Positions 35,562 to 45,564 of a DNA stretch of 64,000 bases are shown here, piece after piece. A model generated the notes under the pieces. It saw only the letters and a program-made list of their open reading frames with translations. It searched no databases and was not told the origin of the DNA. The translations under genes were made by a program, and so were the position numbers. The DNA is from Planctomycetaceae bacterium (lineage in GTDB: Bacteria > Planctomycetota > Planctomycetia > Pirellulales > Pirellulaceae). Each line of letters opens with the position of its first letter. The stretch's first letter is position 1. The DNA is taken from NCBI GenBank assembly GCA_024642205.1, contig JAHEBQ010000022.1, forward strand, positions 31,149 to 95,148. The letters are read 5' to 3'.

Positions 35562-37622
35562 ATGAATCAAACGCCTTACAACTCACCCGATCCGACACCG
35601 GCCGTTTCGTGGCCGTTGCGGTCTTCCAGGGGTCGTTACGGCGAGTTTCTGAAAAAACTGAGGCGTGGCGAATTTCGCGGCGAAAAAATGCTCGCGGACG
35701 AGGTCGACGGACCGGACAGGAACCCTGATCACCAACGCCGGCAAAAACGCCGAAGCTACCTTCGATTGTATATTCACCGGCTTTGGCCGCATTGGAAGAT
35801 GGTCGTAGCGCTGACGTTGTTGGCGGTTTCCGTTTCGGTATTGGAGATTATTCAACCGCTCTTCGCCCGACATATTATTGACAAAGTACTGCTTACCGAG
35901 CAGGAGCCGGCCGATCGCTTTTTGCGGCTGAACCAGGTCGGCGGGATTTTTTTGTCGGTCGTCCTGCTGACGCGAGTTCTCGGTGTTGCCCGGGCCTGGT
36001 ACCAACAACTGCTGAACGTTCGCGTGATCCTGACGTTGCGGCGGTCACTGTTTGACCGATTGATCCGGTTGCCATTGAACAAGCTCTCGGACATGAAGGT
36101 GGGCGGGATCATTTCGCGGCTCACTGACGATATCGACAAAACGACCGGCCTGCTGCAAATGGCCGTCATTTCCCCCGGCGTGGCTGTTTTTCGCTTGCTG
36201 TTGGCAATGGTGATCCTGTTCTCGCTCAACTGGAAACTCGCCCTGACGGCACTGGGAATTGTTCCCCCCATCATGTTGCTCAGCATGATTGCGATTCGCC
36301 GGATCCGACCGATTTATCGCGCTATTCGCAAAGACGTTGCGTTCGTCGACGGCCGCGTCGGTGAAGCATTTCAGGGAATTCGCGCCGTACGGGCCTTCGG
36401 GGGTGAGCCTCGCGAGTCGCACGAGTATACGATCGGTCAACATTTGATCATGCGGATGCGAATGTTTGCTGCGCGCCGTGAAATCATCCTGTGGAGTACC
36501 TGGGGATTCCTGATGGCACTGATCGGCGTTGTCATCACCTGGGCTGGTGGATACTGGTACTTGAACGATATTGCGAACAATGTGCCACTGGACCGAAGGA
36601 CTACGATTGGAGACATCTCTGCGTTTCAGTTTTATACTTTGCTCCTGCTCAATCCCGTCTGGCAGATCGTCGAATCCATGACCGAACTTCAGCGGTCATT
36701 GGCGTCAATGGAACGGGTCTTCGAGGTTCTGGAGATGCCAATTGATAAACCGGATCGCGAACAGGCAATCGAAGCGGGCGGCGAGGTTCAGGAAATCGCT
36801 TTCGAAAACGTCTGGTTCGCCTATCGTGACGAAGATGACAAACTGGGGCCGGACCATTCTCCCAAATCCAAGCCGGAGAAGGCACCGTCGGTTCTTGCGA
36901 ATCCGGGCGAGGATGTGGAAAAGTTGCCACGAGACGTCATTCGAAACTTCAATTTGACGGTTCGCGGTGGATCTGTCGTTGCCCTGGTGGGACGAAGTGG
37001 AGCCGGCAAAACGACCGTAACCGATTTGGTGGCCCGGTTCTACGACCCTTGCCAGGGCAGAATCACGCTTAACGGAATCGACCTCCGGGACTACCAACTC
37101 AAATCCTATCGCAGCTTGATCGGCGTTGTTCAACAGGAGGTCTTTTTGTTTGACGGCACCGTGCTGGAAAATATCGCCTATGCAAACCACGACGCTTCCC
37201 ACGAACGAATTGTTGAGGCGGCCAAACGGGCGAATGCGGATGAGTTTATTGTTGACTTGCCCAATGGTTATGACTCGATCATCGGCGAGCGTGGTGTCAA
37301 GCTTTCCGGAGGGCAGCGACAGCGCCTGTCAATTGCCCGGGCACTGTTAGCAGACCCACAGATTCTGATCCTGGATGAAGCCACAAGTAACCTCGATACA
37401 GAAAGCGAGCAGCTAATTCAGCAATCAATGACCACGCTTTTGCAGGATCGCACTACATTTGTGATTGCCCACCGGCTTTCGACGATCACTCACGCCCACC
37501 AGATCGTGGTCATGGAAGACGGTGAGATCCAGGAATCCGGCACCCACTCATCGCTGATGCAAAGAGGCGGCATCTATGCAAGAATGGTCCGCCGGCAACA
37601 CGACGCGGTAAGTCTGATATAA
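35562..37622 (+). CDS. ABC transporter, fused permease and ATPase (type IV exporter fold)
   Basis: From ATG 35562 the 686 residues hold a charged N-terminal region (about 1-70), six transmembrane helices (about 75-360), and a nucleotide-binding domain (about 405-680) with Walker A GRSGAGKTT, signature LSGGQRQRLS, Walker B ILILDEATSNLD and the H-loop AHRLST. The NBD has an extra hydrophilic segment of about 35 residues (DDKLGPDHSPKS to EKLPRD) between the first strand and the Walker A region. It resembles MsbA/multidrug half-transporters that work as homodimers. The Sec and Cys TlpA paralogues flank it. Confidence 0.92.
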   Translation: MNQTPYNSPDPTPAVSWPLRSSRGRYGEFLKKLRRGEFRGEKMLADEVDGPDRNPDHQRRQKRRSYLRLYIHRLWPHWKMVVALTLLAVSVSVLEIIQPLFARHIIDKVLLTEQEPADRFLRLNQVGGIFLSVVLLTRVLGVARAWYQQLLNVRVILTLRRSLFDRLIRLPLNKLSDMKVGGIISRLTDDIDKTTGLLQMAVISPGVAVFRLLLAMVILFSLNWKLALTALGIVPPIMLLSMIAIRRIRPIYRAIRKDVAFVDGRVGEAFQGIRAVRAFGGEPRESHEYTIGQHLIMRMRMFAARREIILWSTWGFLMALIGVVITWAGGYWYLNDIANNVPLDRRTTIGDISAFQFYTLLLLNPVWQIVESMTELQRSLASMERVFEVLEMPIDKPDREQAIEAGGEVQEIAFENVWFAYRDEDDKLGPDHSPKSKPEKAPSVLANPGEDVEKLPRDVIRNFNLTVRGGSVVALVGRSGAGKTTVTDLVARFYDPCQGRITLNGIDLRDYQLKSYRSLIGVVQQEVFLFDGTVLENIAYANHDASHERIVEAAKRANADEFIVDLPNGYDSIIGERGVKLSGGQRQRLSIARALLADPQILILDEATSNLDTESEQLIQQSMTTLLQDRTTFVIAHRLSTITHAHQIVVMEDGEIQESGTHSSLMQRGGIYARMVRRQHDAVSLI

Positions 37623-37623
37623 T
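37595..37623 (+). promoter_or_regulatory. possible promoter of the TlpA-like Cys paralogue
   Basis: A perfect TATAAT at 37618-37623 overlaps the stop of the ABC gene; GCAACA 17 nt upstream is a weak -35. It lies 120 nt upstream of the lipoprotein gene. Confidence 0.4.
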
Positions 37624-37742
37624 GTGGACACCGTGATGGGTTTGGGGAAGTCATTGACGCCTGCAGCCCCTGGGTCGTCGACCACACGGCAACATCAGGG
37701 GTCGGCCCGTTCGCCGACAGAATTCTTGAGGAGGAGATTGAA

Positions 37743-39014
37743 ATGGTTCGTTGCTGGTTTTCGTTCTTTGCGGTCGCGGTATTGGTTGGTTGCTCGTCCG
37801 AATCGGCAACTTCGATTCCTTCCACGAACCTCGATTCGTTCACACCGGTGAGCTACCATCTGGACCCAGGGTTCGTGCGTTTCGATGATGAATCGGAACA
37901 ACAGGCCATGGCCGAATACGAGGCGATCCAGGCCGAATTCAAGTCCGCCGTCAACGAGTTGCGCAACGTCATTGCAAAAACCGAATCAAAAGACGAACAG
38001 GTCCAGATTCTTGCTACCCAGAACCCATCTTTGAAATTCGGTCCGCGATTCATGGCTTTGGCCAGGAAATATCCTGGCACCAAGGCTTCTGTCAATTCAA
38101 CCTTGTTTGTGGTCGGCCAAAACCGCGGTGAACTGAAAAACGAGGCCATGACGTACTTGCTTGAAAACTACCCCGACAAAGTGAAGCTGACGAAAGTCGC
38201 CGAATCACTGAAAAAGGAAGTTCCGCTTCCCGAAATGGAGGACTGGTTCAAACTGATGATCGAAAAAGCGGAGCCAGGCCCGGTCAAAGCCAACGTGATG
38301 TTGAACTATTCACAGTATGTCGGTCAGCTTCCAACCTTTCGGCGAACGATTGAGCTGAACCCGCAAATTGCCGAGCGTCTCTCCAAATCGCAACTTGAAT
38401 ACATCAACACTCCCAGGACCAAAGCGCAGGACGAACGGCTGGCCACGATCCTCAGGTCGCTGATCGAAAACTACGGCGACGTCACTTACAAAGGCCGCGA
38501 GACCTATGGTTCGGTTGCCACCAGTGAACTTTTTGAGTTGACGAAGCTTCAGGTGGGAATGGTCGCTCCAGATATCGAAGGCACTGATCTCGACGATATT
38601 CCGTTTCGGCTGAGCGATTATCGAGGCAAGGTTGTGATGCTTGATTTTTGGGGTCACTGGTGCCCTCCCTGTCGGGCGATGTACCCGCATGAGCAGGAGG
38701 TTTCACGAAAACTCGCCGACAAGCCGTTCGTTTTGCTGGGCGTTAACAGCGACGGGGACAAGGACACCGCAATCGACGCCGTGCAAAGTGAAAGCCTCAG
38801 CTGGCGACATTTTTGGAATGGTCCTGAAGGTACCCGAGGCCCAATTTCAAAACGATGGAATGTCGAAGGTTGGCCAACCGTTTACTTGATCGATCAAGAC
38901 GGCATCATTCGATTCAAGGAGGTGCTGGGCAAGGATATTGATCGCGGCATTGAGACGTTGATGTCCGAAATGGGACATGATGTCCGACTCTCCGGTGACG
39001 CTGACGCTCAATAA
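37743..39014 (+). CDS. TlpA-like thioredoxin lipoprotein with WCPPC (Cys paralogue)
   Basis: ATG 37743 follows GGAGG. The 423 residues begin with a lipoprotein signal ending LVGC. A helical region follows (about 45-275), then a TlpA thioredoxin domain: GMVAPDIEGTDLDD, VVMLDFWGHWCPPCRAMYPH (Cys307, Cys310) and the cis-Pro loop GWPTVYLID. It lines up with the Sec-containing protein at 33803 from the central helical region to the C-terminus, but lacks the long charged tail. Such proteins act as disulfide or thiol reductases in the envelope. The gene is the natural Cys control for its Sec neighbour. Confidence 0.9.
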   Translation: MVRCWFSFFAVAVLVGCSSESATSIPSTNLDSFTPVSYHLDPGFVRFDDESEQQAMAEYEAIQAEFKSAVNELRNVIAKTESKDEQVQILATQNPSLKFGPRFMALARKYPGTKASVNSTLFVVGQNRGELKNEAMTYLLENYPDKVKLTKVAESLKKEVPLPEMEDWFKLMIEKAEPGPVKANVMLNYSQYVGQLPTFRRTIELNPQIAERLSKSQLEYINTPRTKAQDERLATILRSLIENYGDVTYKGRETYGSVATSELFELTKLQVGMVAPDIEGTDLDDIPFRLSDYRGKVVMLDFWGHWCPPCRAMYPHEQEVSRKLADKPFVLLGVNSDGDKDTAIDAVQSESLSWRHFWNGPEGTRGPISKRWNVEGWPTVYLIDQDGIIRFKEVLGKDIDRGIETLMSEMGHDVRLSGDADAQ

Positions 39015-39146
39015 CCGAGAACCCGGATTGGGGTTCCTTTCGAGCTCGCCCGTCGTGCCAGCGAAGCAATCGACGACGTATTCGCAAATCCCGCGGCCAC
39101 ACCGCGCGACTGATATTCGACCTTTTTCCTGCATGAACCCATCGAC

Positions 39147-40544
39147 ATGAAATCTCGCCTGTACTGCCATCTGGCTTCCTTGTTGGCCTGTTGTACCGTC
39201 CTGCTAATGGCCAAAGCGTTAATGGGCCAGGAATATGGAAACGCCAAATATCAGAACTGGCATCAGTGGCGCGGACCGGATGCGAACGGCGTTGCAACCC
39301 AGGCCAACCCACCGACCCAATGGAACGACAAAACCAACATTCGCTGGAAGTTTCCGATCGTTGGCGAGGGAAGTTCAACCCCAATCGTCTGGGGCAACCA
39401 GGTGTTTATCCTGTCTGCCATTGAAACGGACCGCATGCCGGCAATCGCTCCCTCGACAAACACGGAAGCAAAGACGCAGCCGCCGGAGCATGTTCTCGAA
39501 TTTGTTGTCTGGAGCCTTGACCGAAATACTGGCAATGTGGTCTGGAAAAAGGTTGTAACCGAAGCGGCGCCACACGAGGGGCGTCATCCTTCCACGACCT
39601 ACGCGGCTGCGTCGCCCACGACCGATGGCCAGCGATTGTATGTTTCGTTTGGGTCGTACGGTATTTTTTGCCTCACGCTCGACGGGGACTTGGTTTGGCA
39701 AAAAGACCTCGGCAACATGCGGACTCGACTTGGCTGGGGAGAAGCCGTTTCCCCGGTGATTCATGACGGCAAGCTGGTCGTCAATTGGGACCAGGAAGAT
39801 CAGTCTGAAATTTTTGTGCTAAACGCCAACAGTGGCGAATTGATCTGGAAAAAAAACAGGGATGAACCAACAACCTGGGCTACGCCGCTGGTGATCGACG
39901 TCAACGGCCGGGTCCAGCTGATTACTAACGGAACAAACTCCGTTCGGAGTTATGACCTGGGAACCGGTGAAATCATTTGGGAGTCTCCGGGGACCACTTT
40001 GAATGCCATCCCATGTCCGGTTCGCAGCGGGGATCAAGTGATCTGCATGGCTGGTTATCGGGGCAACACAGCGCTCGCCATCGACTTGGGCTCGACAGGC
40101 CGAATCAGTGATACAGAAATTGGTTTGGGCCAGCCGATTAAATGGCGGGTTCAGCAGCACACGCCATACGTCCCCTCACCTCTGGTCATTGACGGCCGGC
40201 TCTACTTTACGAAATCACTGACAGCGATTCTCAACTGCCTCGATGTCAACACCGGGGAACTGCTTTATCGGAACTCGCAAGGCGATCCCGAGCCGATTCG
40301 ATTGCCAAACTTGAACAGCATGTACGCTTCACCCGTGGCGGTGAACGACCGGATTTACTTGACTTCCCGAGAAGGCGTCACGCTGGTCATCCGCAACAGC
40401 GCTCAATTCGAAGTGATTTCGACCAACCAGCTTAGCGAAGAAATCGATGCATCGCCCGCAATCGTTGGCGATCAGATTTTTCTTCGCGGCAAGAAGCATC
40501 TTTACTGTATTGAGCAAACGACGAAACTCGGGACCGACCAGTGA
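39147..40544 (+). CDS. secreted PQQ-like beta-propeller repeat protein
   Basis: ATG 39147 gives 465 residues with a signal peptide (about 1-27, ending MGQE). The mature protein carries seven to eight repeats of the bacterial PQQ (quinoprotein dehydrogenase-like) type. Examples are WRGPDANGVA, WKFPIVGEGSSTPIVWGN, VWSLDRNTGNVVWKK, VLNANSGELIWKK, SYDLGTGEIIWE and CLDVNTGELLY. Such propellers in planctomycetes usually have no cofactor and serve as binding scaffolds. It is transcribed in the direction of the TlpA paralogue, 132 nt after it. Confidence 0.88.
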   Translation: MKSRLYCHLASLLACCTVLLMAKALMGQEYGNAKYQNWHQWRGPDANGVATQANPPTQWNDKTNIRWKFPIVGEGSSTPIVWGNQVFILSAIETDRMPAIAPSTNTEAKTQPPEHVLEFVVWSLDRNTGNVVWKKVVTEAAPHEGRHPSTTYAAASPTTDGQRLYVSFGSYGIFCLTLDGDLVWQKDLGNMRTRLGWGEAVSPVIHDGKLVVNWDQEDQSEIFVLNANSGELIWKKNRDEPTTWATPLVIDVNGRVQLITNGTNSVRSYDLGTGEIIWESPGTTLNAIPCPVRSGDQVICMAGYRGNTALAIDLGSTGRISDTEIGLGQPIKWRVQQHTPYVPSPLVIDGRLYFTKSLTAILNCLDVNTGELLYRNSQGDPEPIRLPNLNSMYASPVAVNDRIYLTSREGVTLVIRNSAQFEVISTNQLSEEIDASPAIVGDQIFLRGKKHLYCIEQTTKLGTDQ

Positions 40545-40879
40545 CGCTCCACGGTGCTGTCGGGCCAATTCCAGTTAAATTTCTTTTCCCATAAGAGTCG
40601 CTTTAGCGCCAGGTCGCCGAACCTGACAATCCACGTTGTCATACTGGTACGGTGGGTGAGTGGCAGCCGTGACTTCCAGCAGTTGATTGTCAACGAACCT
40701 GGTTCTGAGCCTTGGCTGATTGCGAACGGCGAGTCGATCCATCGAAAAGGCCGAGGATTTGCTTGACTTTTTCCAGAATTGACCAGTCGTGTCACTCGCC
40801 CGGCGAATACTTGGACATCGGAATTAGTCCCTTCAAACCGGCAAACCTTCCGGCCCAGCCTGGAACAGAATAGATCGCG
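40545..40879. other. intergenic region, 335 nt
   Basis: No supported gene. It holds the upstream region of the small gene at 40880; a GGAACAG lies about 15 nt before that start. Confidence 0.5.
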
Positions 40880-41167
40880 ATGACCAAGCCCAGAAAACGA
40901 CCCAGCACCCAATTCCACGCCTTCCTGGTCGAGCCCCAACCCGGATTCACTCCGACCAACTGGCAACAGACTCCCGAACATTATCGGATTCTGGAGTACG
41001 TCGGCCCAAAGCATTTCAAAGGACGGGCTGACGCCTGGAAGTTTCTGCACAATCACGACCGGATGAATCAACCACTGATCACACAGTGGGCCATTTATCT
41101 CGACTTCGATTCGTCATTTCTTGGAACCCAACCGGTGGCAGAACATGCGACGACCGTGTCCATCTAG
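40880..41167 (+). CDS. small uncharacterised protein, 95 residues
   Basis: From ATG 40880 the sequence is hydrophilic and aromatic-rich, with no signal peptide: it begins MTKPRKRPSTQFHAFLV and contains a YVGPKHFKGRADAWKFLHN segment. I recognise no domain. The stop TAG overlaps the stop of the convergent cytochrome gene in a shared CTAG at 41164-41167. Its length and composition are protein-like, but conservation is untested. Confidence 0.55.
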   Translation: MTKPRKRPSTQFHAFLVEPQPGFTPTNWQQTPEHYRILEYVGPKHFKGRADAWKFLHNHDRMNQPLITQWAIYLDFDSSFLGTQPVAEHATTVSI

Positions 41168-42285
41168 TCCGCGTCTGGTTTCGTTCCGGATTCATCAGAC
41201 GATTTCCCAACATTGTCAGATTCGGCCTGCGCCGCGTCATCCTTCTTTCCGTTTGCTTTGGTGTCGAACAATTCGCCACCTATCATCCGCTCATAGATTG
41301 CATTCAGATCCTTGTATTGGCCTGGATACGCCATCTCTCCACCGGTATGACCGACCCACCCGATTCCCCCAGCAAGCAGGATCAACCCGAGTTTCCAAAG
41401 CATCCCATCGTCCGGATCCCTGTTGCGTGCTCCTGTTGCAAACAGGGCCAGCAATAATGCCACGGCCGTGACGATTAAACCACCCGTACGATGCCAAAAA
41501 ACGGGATGCGTCTGATCGAACACGTCCCAAAATTCAACGACGGTTCCTCGATGCTCCATTGGGCTGTACCACCATCCACTCAGGCACGCGGCAATCGCCC
41601 CGATCGTACCCAACCACAAGCAATAATAAGCACAGTCACTCATCACGAAGTTGCCACGCAAACTAAACAGAGCAAACAAACCGGACGCCAATAACAATCC
41701 GATCGGCAAATGCACAGCGGCTGGATGAAGCGAACCAGTCGCGTTGAAAATCTGTTGCAGCTTCTTGTCAGCTGTCAAGACCGGCGCAGCATCGTCTTTC
41801 GTCACGTCTTCCTTTTCGACGTCCTGGGAATCGCCTGCAGTTTCAGGTTCGTCGGGATTCCCTTCGTCGACGCCCGCGGGTTTCCCGGCGTCGACCAACT
41901 CGACACCCTCCGGCCAGTCAGCGCCCTGGTCGATCCATGCCTTGACCAGCGAGATTTCCTTGGGGGTGAGTTTACCGTGTTCGGGCGGCGGCATTATCTC
42001 GTCTTCATCGTCCGAAATCAGCAGCAGGAAAAGATCACTGTCTTCTGATCCATCGGTGCCGATAAAATCCAACGCGTCTTCCCGATCATCGATTCGAAAA
42101 TCGTTTTCCTGGTCTTCTTTTTCGATGGGACCATGGCAAGTCAGACAGTGCGACTCAAAGATTGGTTTGATGTCTTTGACAAACTCGGGCTTGCCCTCCT
42201 GAGCGGAGGAAACCGTGGCACTCAGGGTAATCCAAACGAGCCCGAACACGTGAATGAAAGAGGAAAGACAATTCTTCAGAATCAT
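41164..42285 (-). CDS. planctomycete-type cytochrome c protein with DUF2231-like membrane part
   Basis: ATG at 42285 gives 373 residues with a signal peptide (about 1-30). A single c-type heme site, HCLTCH (about residues 46-51), lies in a PSCyt1-like domain with MPPPEHGKLTPKEI, which supplies the distal Met. An acidic linker follows (about 120-165). The second half has four to five membrane helices with HPAAVHLPIGLLLASG, resembling DUF2231. A charged, Lys/Asp/Glu-rich tail ends the protein. The heme is probably exported and used in envelope electron transfer. Its partner is unknown. Confidence 0.85.
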   Translation of the reverse strand: MILKNCLSSFIHVFGLVWITLSATVSSAQEGKPEFVKDIKPIFESHCLTCHGPIEKEDQENDFRIDDREDALDFIGTDGSEDSDLFLLLISDDEDEIMPPPEHGKLTPKEISLVKAWIDQGADWPEGVELVDAGKPAGVDEGNPDEPETAGDSQDVEKEDVTKDDAAPVLTADKKLQQIFNATGSLHPAAVHLPIGLLLASGLFALFSLRGNFVMSDCAYYCLWLGTIGAIAACLSGWWYSPMEHRGTVVEFWDVFDQTHPVFWHRTGGLIVTAVALLLALFATGARNRDPDDGMLWKLGLILLAGGIGWVGHTGGEMAYPGQYKDLNAIYERMIGGELFDTKANGKKDDAAQAESDNVGKSSDESGTKPDAD

Positions 42286-42541
42286 TTTTTTATCCAACGA
42301 AAGTGATGAAAGGAGGATGTCAGTCAGTCAACCTACCATGCTATTTCCAATCGATATGATAGCCAATTCGCCGACAGAATGCACTTGCGATCGCCGGGAC
42401 GGAGCTTCCTTTTCGCAGCGTGATCAACTGGCACGACTCAACCATCCGGTTGGTTTATTCTGGCTGAGTTAGGCAACCTGGTGATTCGCGATGAGAGCGC
42501 CACGGTCCGCACAGTTGCGCAATACTGCGCACCGACCGGGA

Positions 42542-42883
42542 TTACTTCGGATCGGCTGCCTTGCGGGGCTGATCGTCAGCATTGATCGGGCTGAAGACCG
42601 GCAAGATCATGATTTTCCCGTCCCCTAAACGCCCTGTTCGTGATACAGAGACAATTCGATCGATTATCGAGTCAACGTGCTCGTCTTCCGCCCAGATCGA
42701 GATTTCGACCTTCGGTACAAACGCGAGTGAGTATTCATTCTCGCCGTATTGATCGAGATAGTTTTTTTGCCGTCCGTACCCTTTGACTTCTCGAACACTT
42801 AGCTCGAGTATTACCTGGTTGGTTATCGACTCGACGACTTTTTCGGCGAGAAACGGTTTCACGATGGCGACGATTTGCTTCAT
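42542..42883 (-). CDS. nitrogen regulatory protein P-II
   Basis: The 113 residues match the trimeric PII fold. Tyr51 in the T-loop (GENEYSLAF) is the conserved uridylylation site, and TGRLGDGKIMILPV is the C-terminal signature. PII senses ATP/ADP and 2-oxoglutarate and controls transporters and enzymes. The gene is the last of a likely three-gene operon, 28 nt after a methyltransferase and downstream of a permease, instead of beside amtB or glnA. This suggests it may control the permease (inference). Confidence 0.93.
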   Translation of the reverse strand: MKQIVAIVKPFLAEKVVESITNQVILELSVREVKGYGRQKNYLDQYGENEYSLAFVPKVEISIWAEDEHVDSIIDRIVSVSRTGRLGDGKIMILPVFSPINADDQPRKAADPK

Positions 42884-42911
42884 ATTCGGGTCATACCGTA
42901 AAAACCGTCAC

Positions 42912-43616
42912 TCATCCAAGTTCGTCCTTCACGCCGGCCCATGTCCAGTGGCGATCCGAGGTTGGCTGGACCGAAAGGGGATCAAAACCCAGCGATTTAA
43001 CCAACTCCCGAATTTCTTCGATCGACAAGGCGGCGTGGAGAGAATCATGAAACAGCCTTCGCGAATACTCAGTCTCATTGCCGGCATACGTTTGAACAAG
43101 TTCCTCAAGCTGTTTGAGATTCTCGGGTCTCATCAGGTCGCGAACAAACAGTATTCCACCGTCAGCAGTCACGCGTACCATCTGGCTCAAACACGACATG
43201 GGTTCAGGTATGTGGTGGACGATGCTGTTGGACATCACCACGTCAAACGCGCCATCGTCGTAACCCAGTCGCTTGGCGTCGACCTGCGCCAGAGTAATTC
43301 GATCGGTCATTCCCTTGGCTTCCAGATTGTACCGGGCCAGTTCCAACATGCTGACGGCCATATCAACGGCCATCACGCGACAGCTTGCATGCTGCCGGCA
43401 GAGTTCAATCGGAATCAATGCGGTTCCCGTCCCCAGGTCCAGCACATCGCCCAACTTCTGTTCGTTACCGGCGATCAAGTCCGACCTCGACTGGGCGAAG
43501 GCGAGCAGGTCTTCGACAAATCGCCGGTTCACGTCAGCGTGATCCATGTCGTTGTACTCATTGGCCTCTTGCACAGAGTCCATTACTTCGGGTTCGAGGA
43601 TTCGTTCCAGCTTCAT
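42912..43616 (-). CDS. class I SAM-dependent methyltransferase
   Basis: ATG at 43616 overlaps the permease stop by 4 nt (ATGA), so translation is probably coupled. The 234 residues show motif I VLDLGTGTALIPIEL, the acidic VMAVDMA after strand 2, FDVVMSNSIVHHIPEP (motif II) and GGILFVRDL. These match UbiE/Methyltransf_25-like enzymes. The substrate is unknown. Position between a transporter and a PII gene suggests a shared metabolite. Confidence 0.88.
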   Translation of the reverse strand: MKLERILEPEVMDSVQEANEYNDMDHADVNRRFVEDLLAFAQSRSDLIAGNEQKLGDVLDLGTGTALIPIELCRQHASCRVMAVDMAVSMLELARYNLEAKGMTDRITLAQVDAKRLGYDDGAFDVVMSNSIVHHIPEPMSCLSQMVRVTADGGILFVRDLMRPENLKQLEELVQTYAGNETEYSRRLFHDSLHAALSIEEIRELVKSLGFDPLSVQPTSDRHWTWAGVKDELG

Positions 43617-45265
43617 AGTAATTCTTCGTAATCCTGGTCGGTTGTGATAATATCGAGTTTATCCTTCATCGCCGCGCCCAATCCGAACATCAACAGCGCC
43701 ATCACGAGGTAGGCAATCGCAAATTCAATGACGATTTTTCTTTCAGCCACCGCAACGCCTTCGGAGAACAATTCCCAGGGCAAAAACATTTTGTCGCCAA
43801 AAAAAGGTGAATGCATCACCCCGAACAGCGTCAAGATACCACCGACGGCAAGGTAGATCGAAGCCAAGGAAAACTTGCGATCGATAATACTTGCCGTGGC
43901 GGACGCCCAGATCAAACTCGTGAGAATAAATCCGCCTGCCAGCACACTTAGGTGAAGCCAGAGCGATTGCAGGTTCGCTGCGGCGGGTGGTGGCAGCGAG
44001 TCATAATTCAGCGCTGCGGCAAATTGCCCCAGATAAATCATAACCAGCTTGGCAATCGCCGGCAGACAGGCAACGGCCAACGCGGCGTAATGTCTTCGTG
44101 GCGTTGCGTGAAAACTTTGTGCCGTTATTTCGATACCGATGAAAACCAGGATTGGCAAGACAGCAGCTTTGGGGATCAGCAGAAAGAGCAGACTGAAATA
44201 GCCAATCAGTCCGGCTCCGCCAACAAACAGGGCGGTCGCCAGCGTATACGCAGCACGCCCACCCATCGCTTTGTAGGCCGGGTGCCCAATGTAAGGGGTT
44301 GTTTGAACCACACCGCCGCAGAATGCAGCCGCAAGCGTTGCCATGGCCTCAATACCGATGACCTGGCTAGTCTTGAAATCGTCTCCCACGGATGCGGCGC
44401 TTTCGGCGCAGTCAATTCCCCCAATCACGGTGGCGATTGCAAATGGAACAATATAGCCGAGGTAGGGAAGCATTTCGTCAAACGCTCCCAGCCATTCAAA
44501 TCGAAAAGCGGTCAGCCATTCCGTTGGAAACCATACCGGATCGGTGCCAAGGCCAGCCGTTTTCTCGACAATTTCGGTCCCGACGGCAGCCTGAATTCCG
44601 ATCAACAGGTACCAGATCACCGTACCGACAAGTACCGCACCAAGCGCACCCGGGATTTTGAATGGCAAGCCTTGTCGTGCGACTAGCGTCGCCAAGACGA
44701 TAATCAGCGAGGCAAAACCAACGATCGGGTTGGCAGCCAATTCAGGCATTTGCGTGAACGCGATTAGGACCAGCGCAATCGCGGTCAACGAGCCGAGCAA
44801 ACCCGCCCTCGGAAACACGCGATGAATCCAGTTCGAGCAGAATGACAAAACGACTTTGACCAAACCCATCACCAACGTCGCGCAAATGCCGATGTGCCAG
44901 GTTTGGATCGCCGCGGCATCGGGATCCAGTCCCGCGGCCAAACCGTCTTTGTACGCCGGGCCGAGAACAAGCAGCACAATTCCGATCGTGCTGGGCGTAT
45001 CGAGCCCCAACGGCATGGCGGTTACCTTGTTCCGACCCGTTCGTTTGGCGTACGCAATTGCCAACCAAAAAAACAACAGGTCACCGACCAACACACCGAT
45101 CGCCGTACCTGGCACCATGTACTTCAGTGCAAAATCTACAGGGAAGGCAAAGACGCCAGCTAGCAAGCTGACCATCAATACCAAGCCAGCAATGTTGTCT
45201 AACATCAAGCCAAAAAAGGCGTTAACGTCGCCAGCATGAGCCCATTTGTATCGATTCTGCGTCAT
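43613..45265 (-). CDS. NCS2-like (xanthine/uracil family-type) permease
   Basis: From ATG 45265 the 550 residues form about 12-14 hydrophobic helices, with a central cytoplasmic loop. The segment FAIATVIGGIDCAESAASVGDDFKTSQVIGIEA, followed by GGVVQTTPYIGHPAYKAMG, resembles the substrate-binding core of nucleobase/xanthine permeases (QTTP motif). I assign it to NCS2 or a close relative; the substrate is unknown. The first 38 residues of the longer frame are not convincing. It begins the operon permease-methyltransferase-PII. Confidence 0.78.
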   Translation of the reverse strand: MTQNRYKWAHAGDVNAFFGLMLDNIAGLVLMVSLLAGVFAFPVDFALKYMVPGTAIGVLVGDLLFFWLAIAYAKRTGRNKVTAMPLGLDTPSTIGIVLLVLGPAYKDGLAAGLDPDAAAIQTWHIGICATLVMGLVKVVLSFCSNWIHRVFPRAGLLGSLTAIALVLIAFTQMPELAANPIVGFASLIIVLATLVARQGLPFKIPGALGAVLVGTVIWYLLIGIQAAVGTEIVEKTAGLGTDPVWFPTEWLTAFRFEWLGAFDEMLPYLGYIVPFAIATVIGGIDCAESAASVGDDFKTSQVIGIEAMATLAAAFCGGVVQTTPYIGHPAYKAMGGRAAYTLATALFVGGAGLIGYFSLLFLLIPKAAVLPILVFIGIEITAQSFHATPRRHYAALAVACLPAIAKLVMIYLGQFAAALNYDSLPPPAAANLQSLWLHLSVLAGGFILTSLIWASATASIIDRKFSLASIYLAVGGILTLFGVMHSPFFGDKMFLPWELFSEGVAVAERKIVIEFAIAYLVMALLMFGLGAAMKDKLDIITTDQDYEELL

Positions 45266-45564
45266 CTGAGGACTTTCGGCACGGGGTTTGCAAATTCGGT
45301 ATTTCGGAACAGCAAATCGGTGCATCTGGATTGCTGTTACGACATTGTGGCGAAGGGACCGCGAGTGTAAATCGCTCAAAAATCTCTGTCAAAGGGGACC
45401 TGAGGTGTCAAACGACTCCCCGATAGACGTCGTAGCGAAGGCGGAAAGCTTTCGGAATATCCACAGATACCAATCAAAAGGAGAGCATCGAGGGAAAAAC
45501 GGATGGAAAGGCCCCCTTTTCCGGCAATCCATGAACCAATTTCCATTAAGATGCGTAAATCGTT

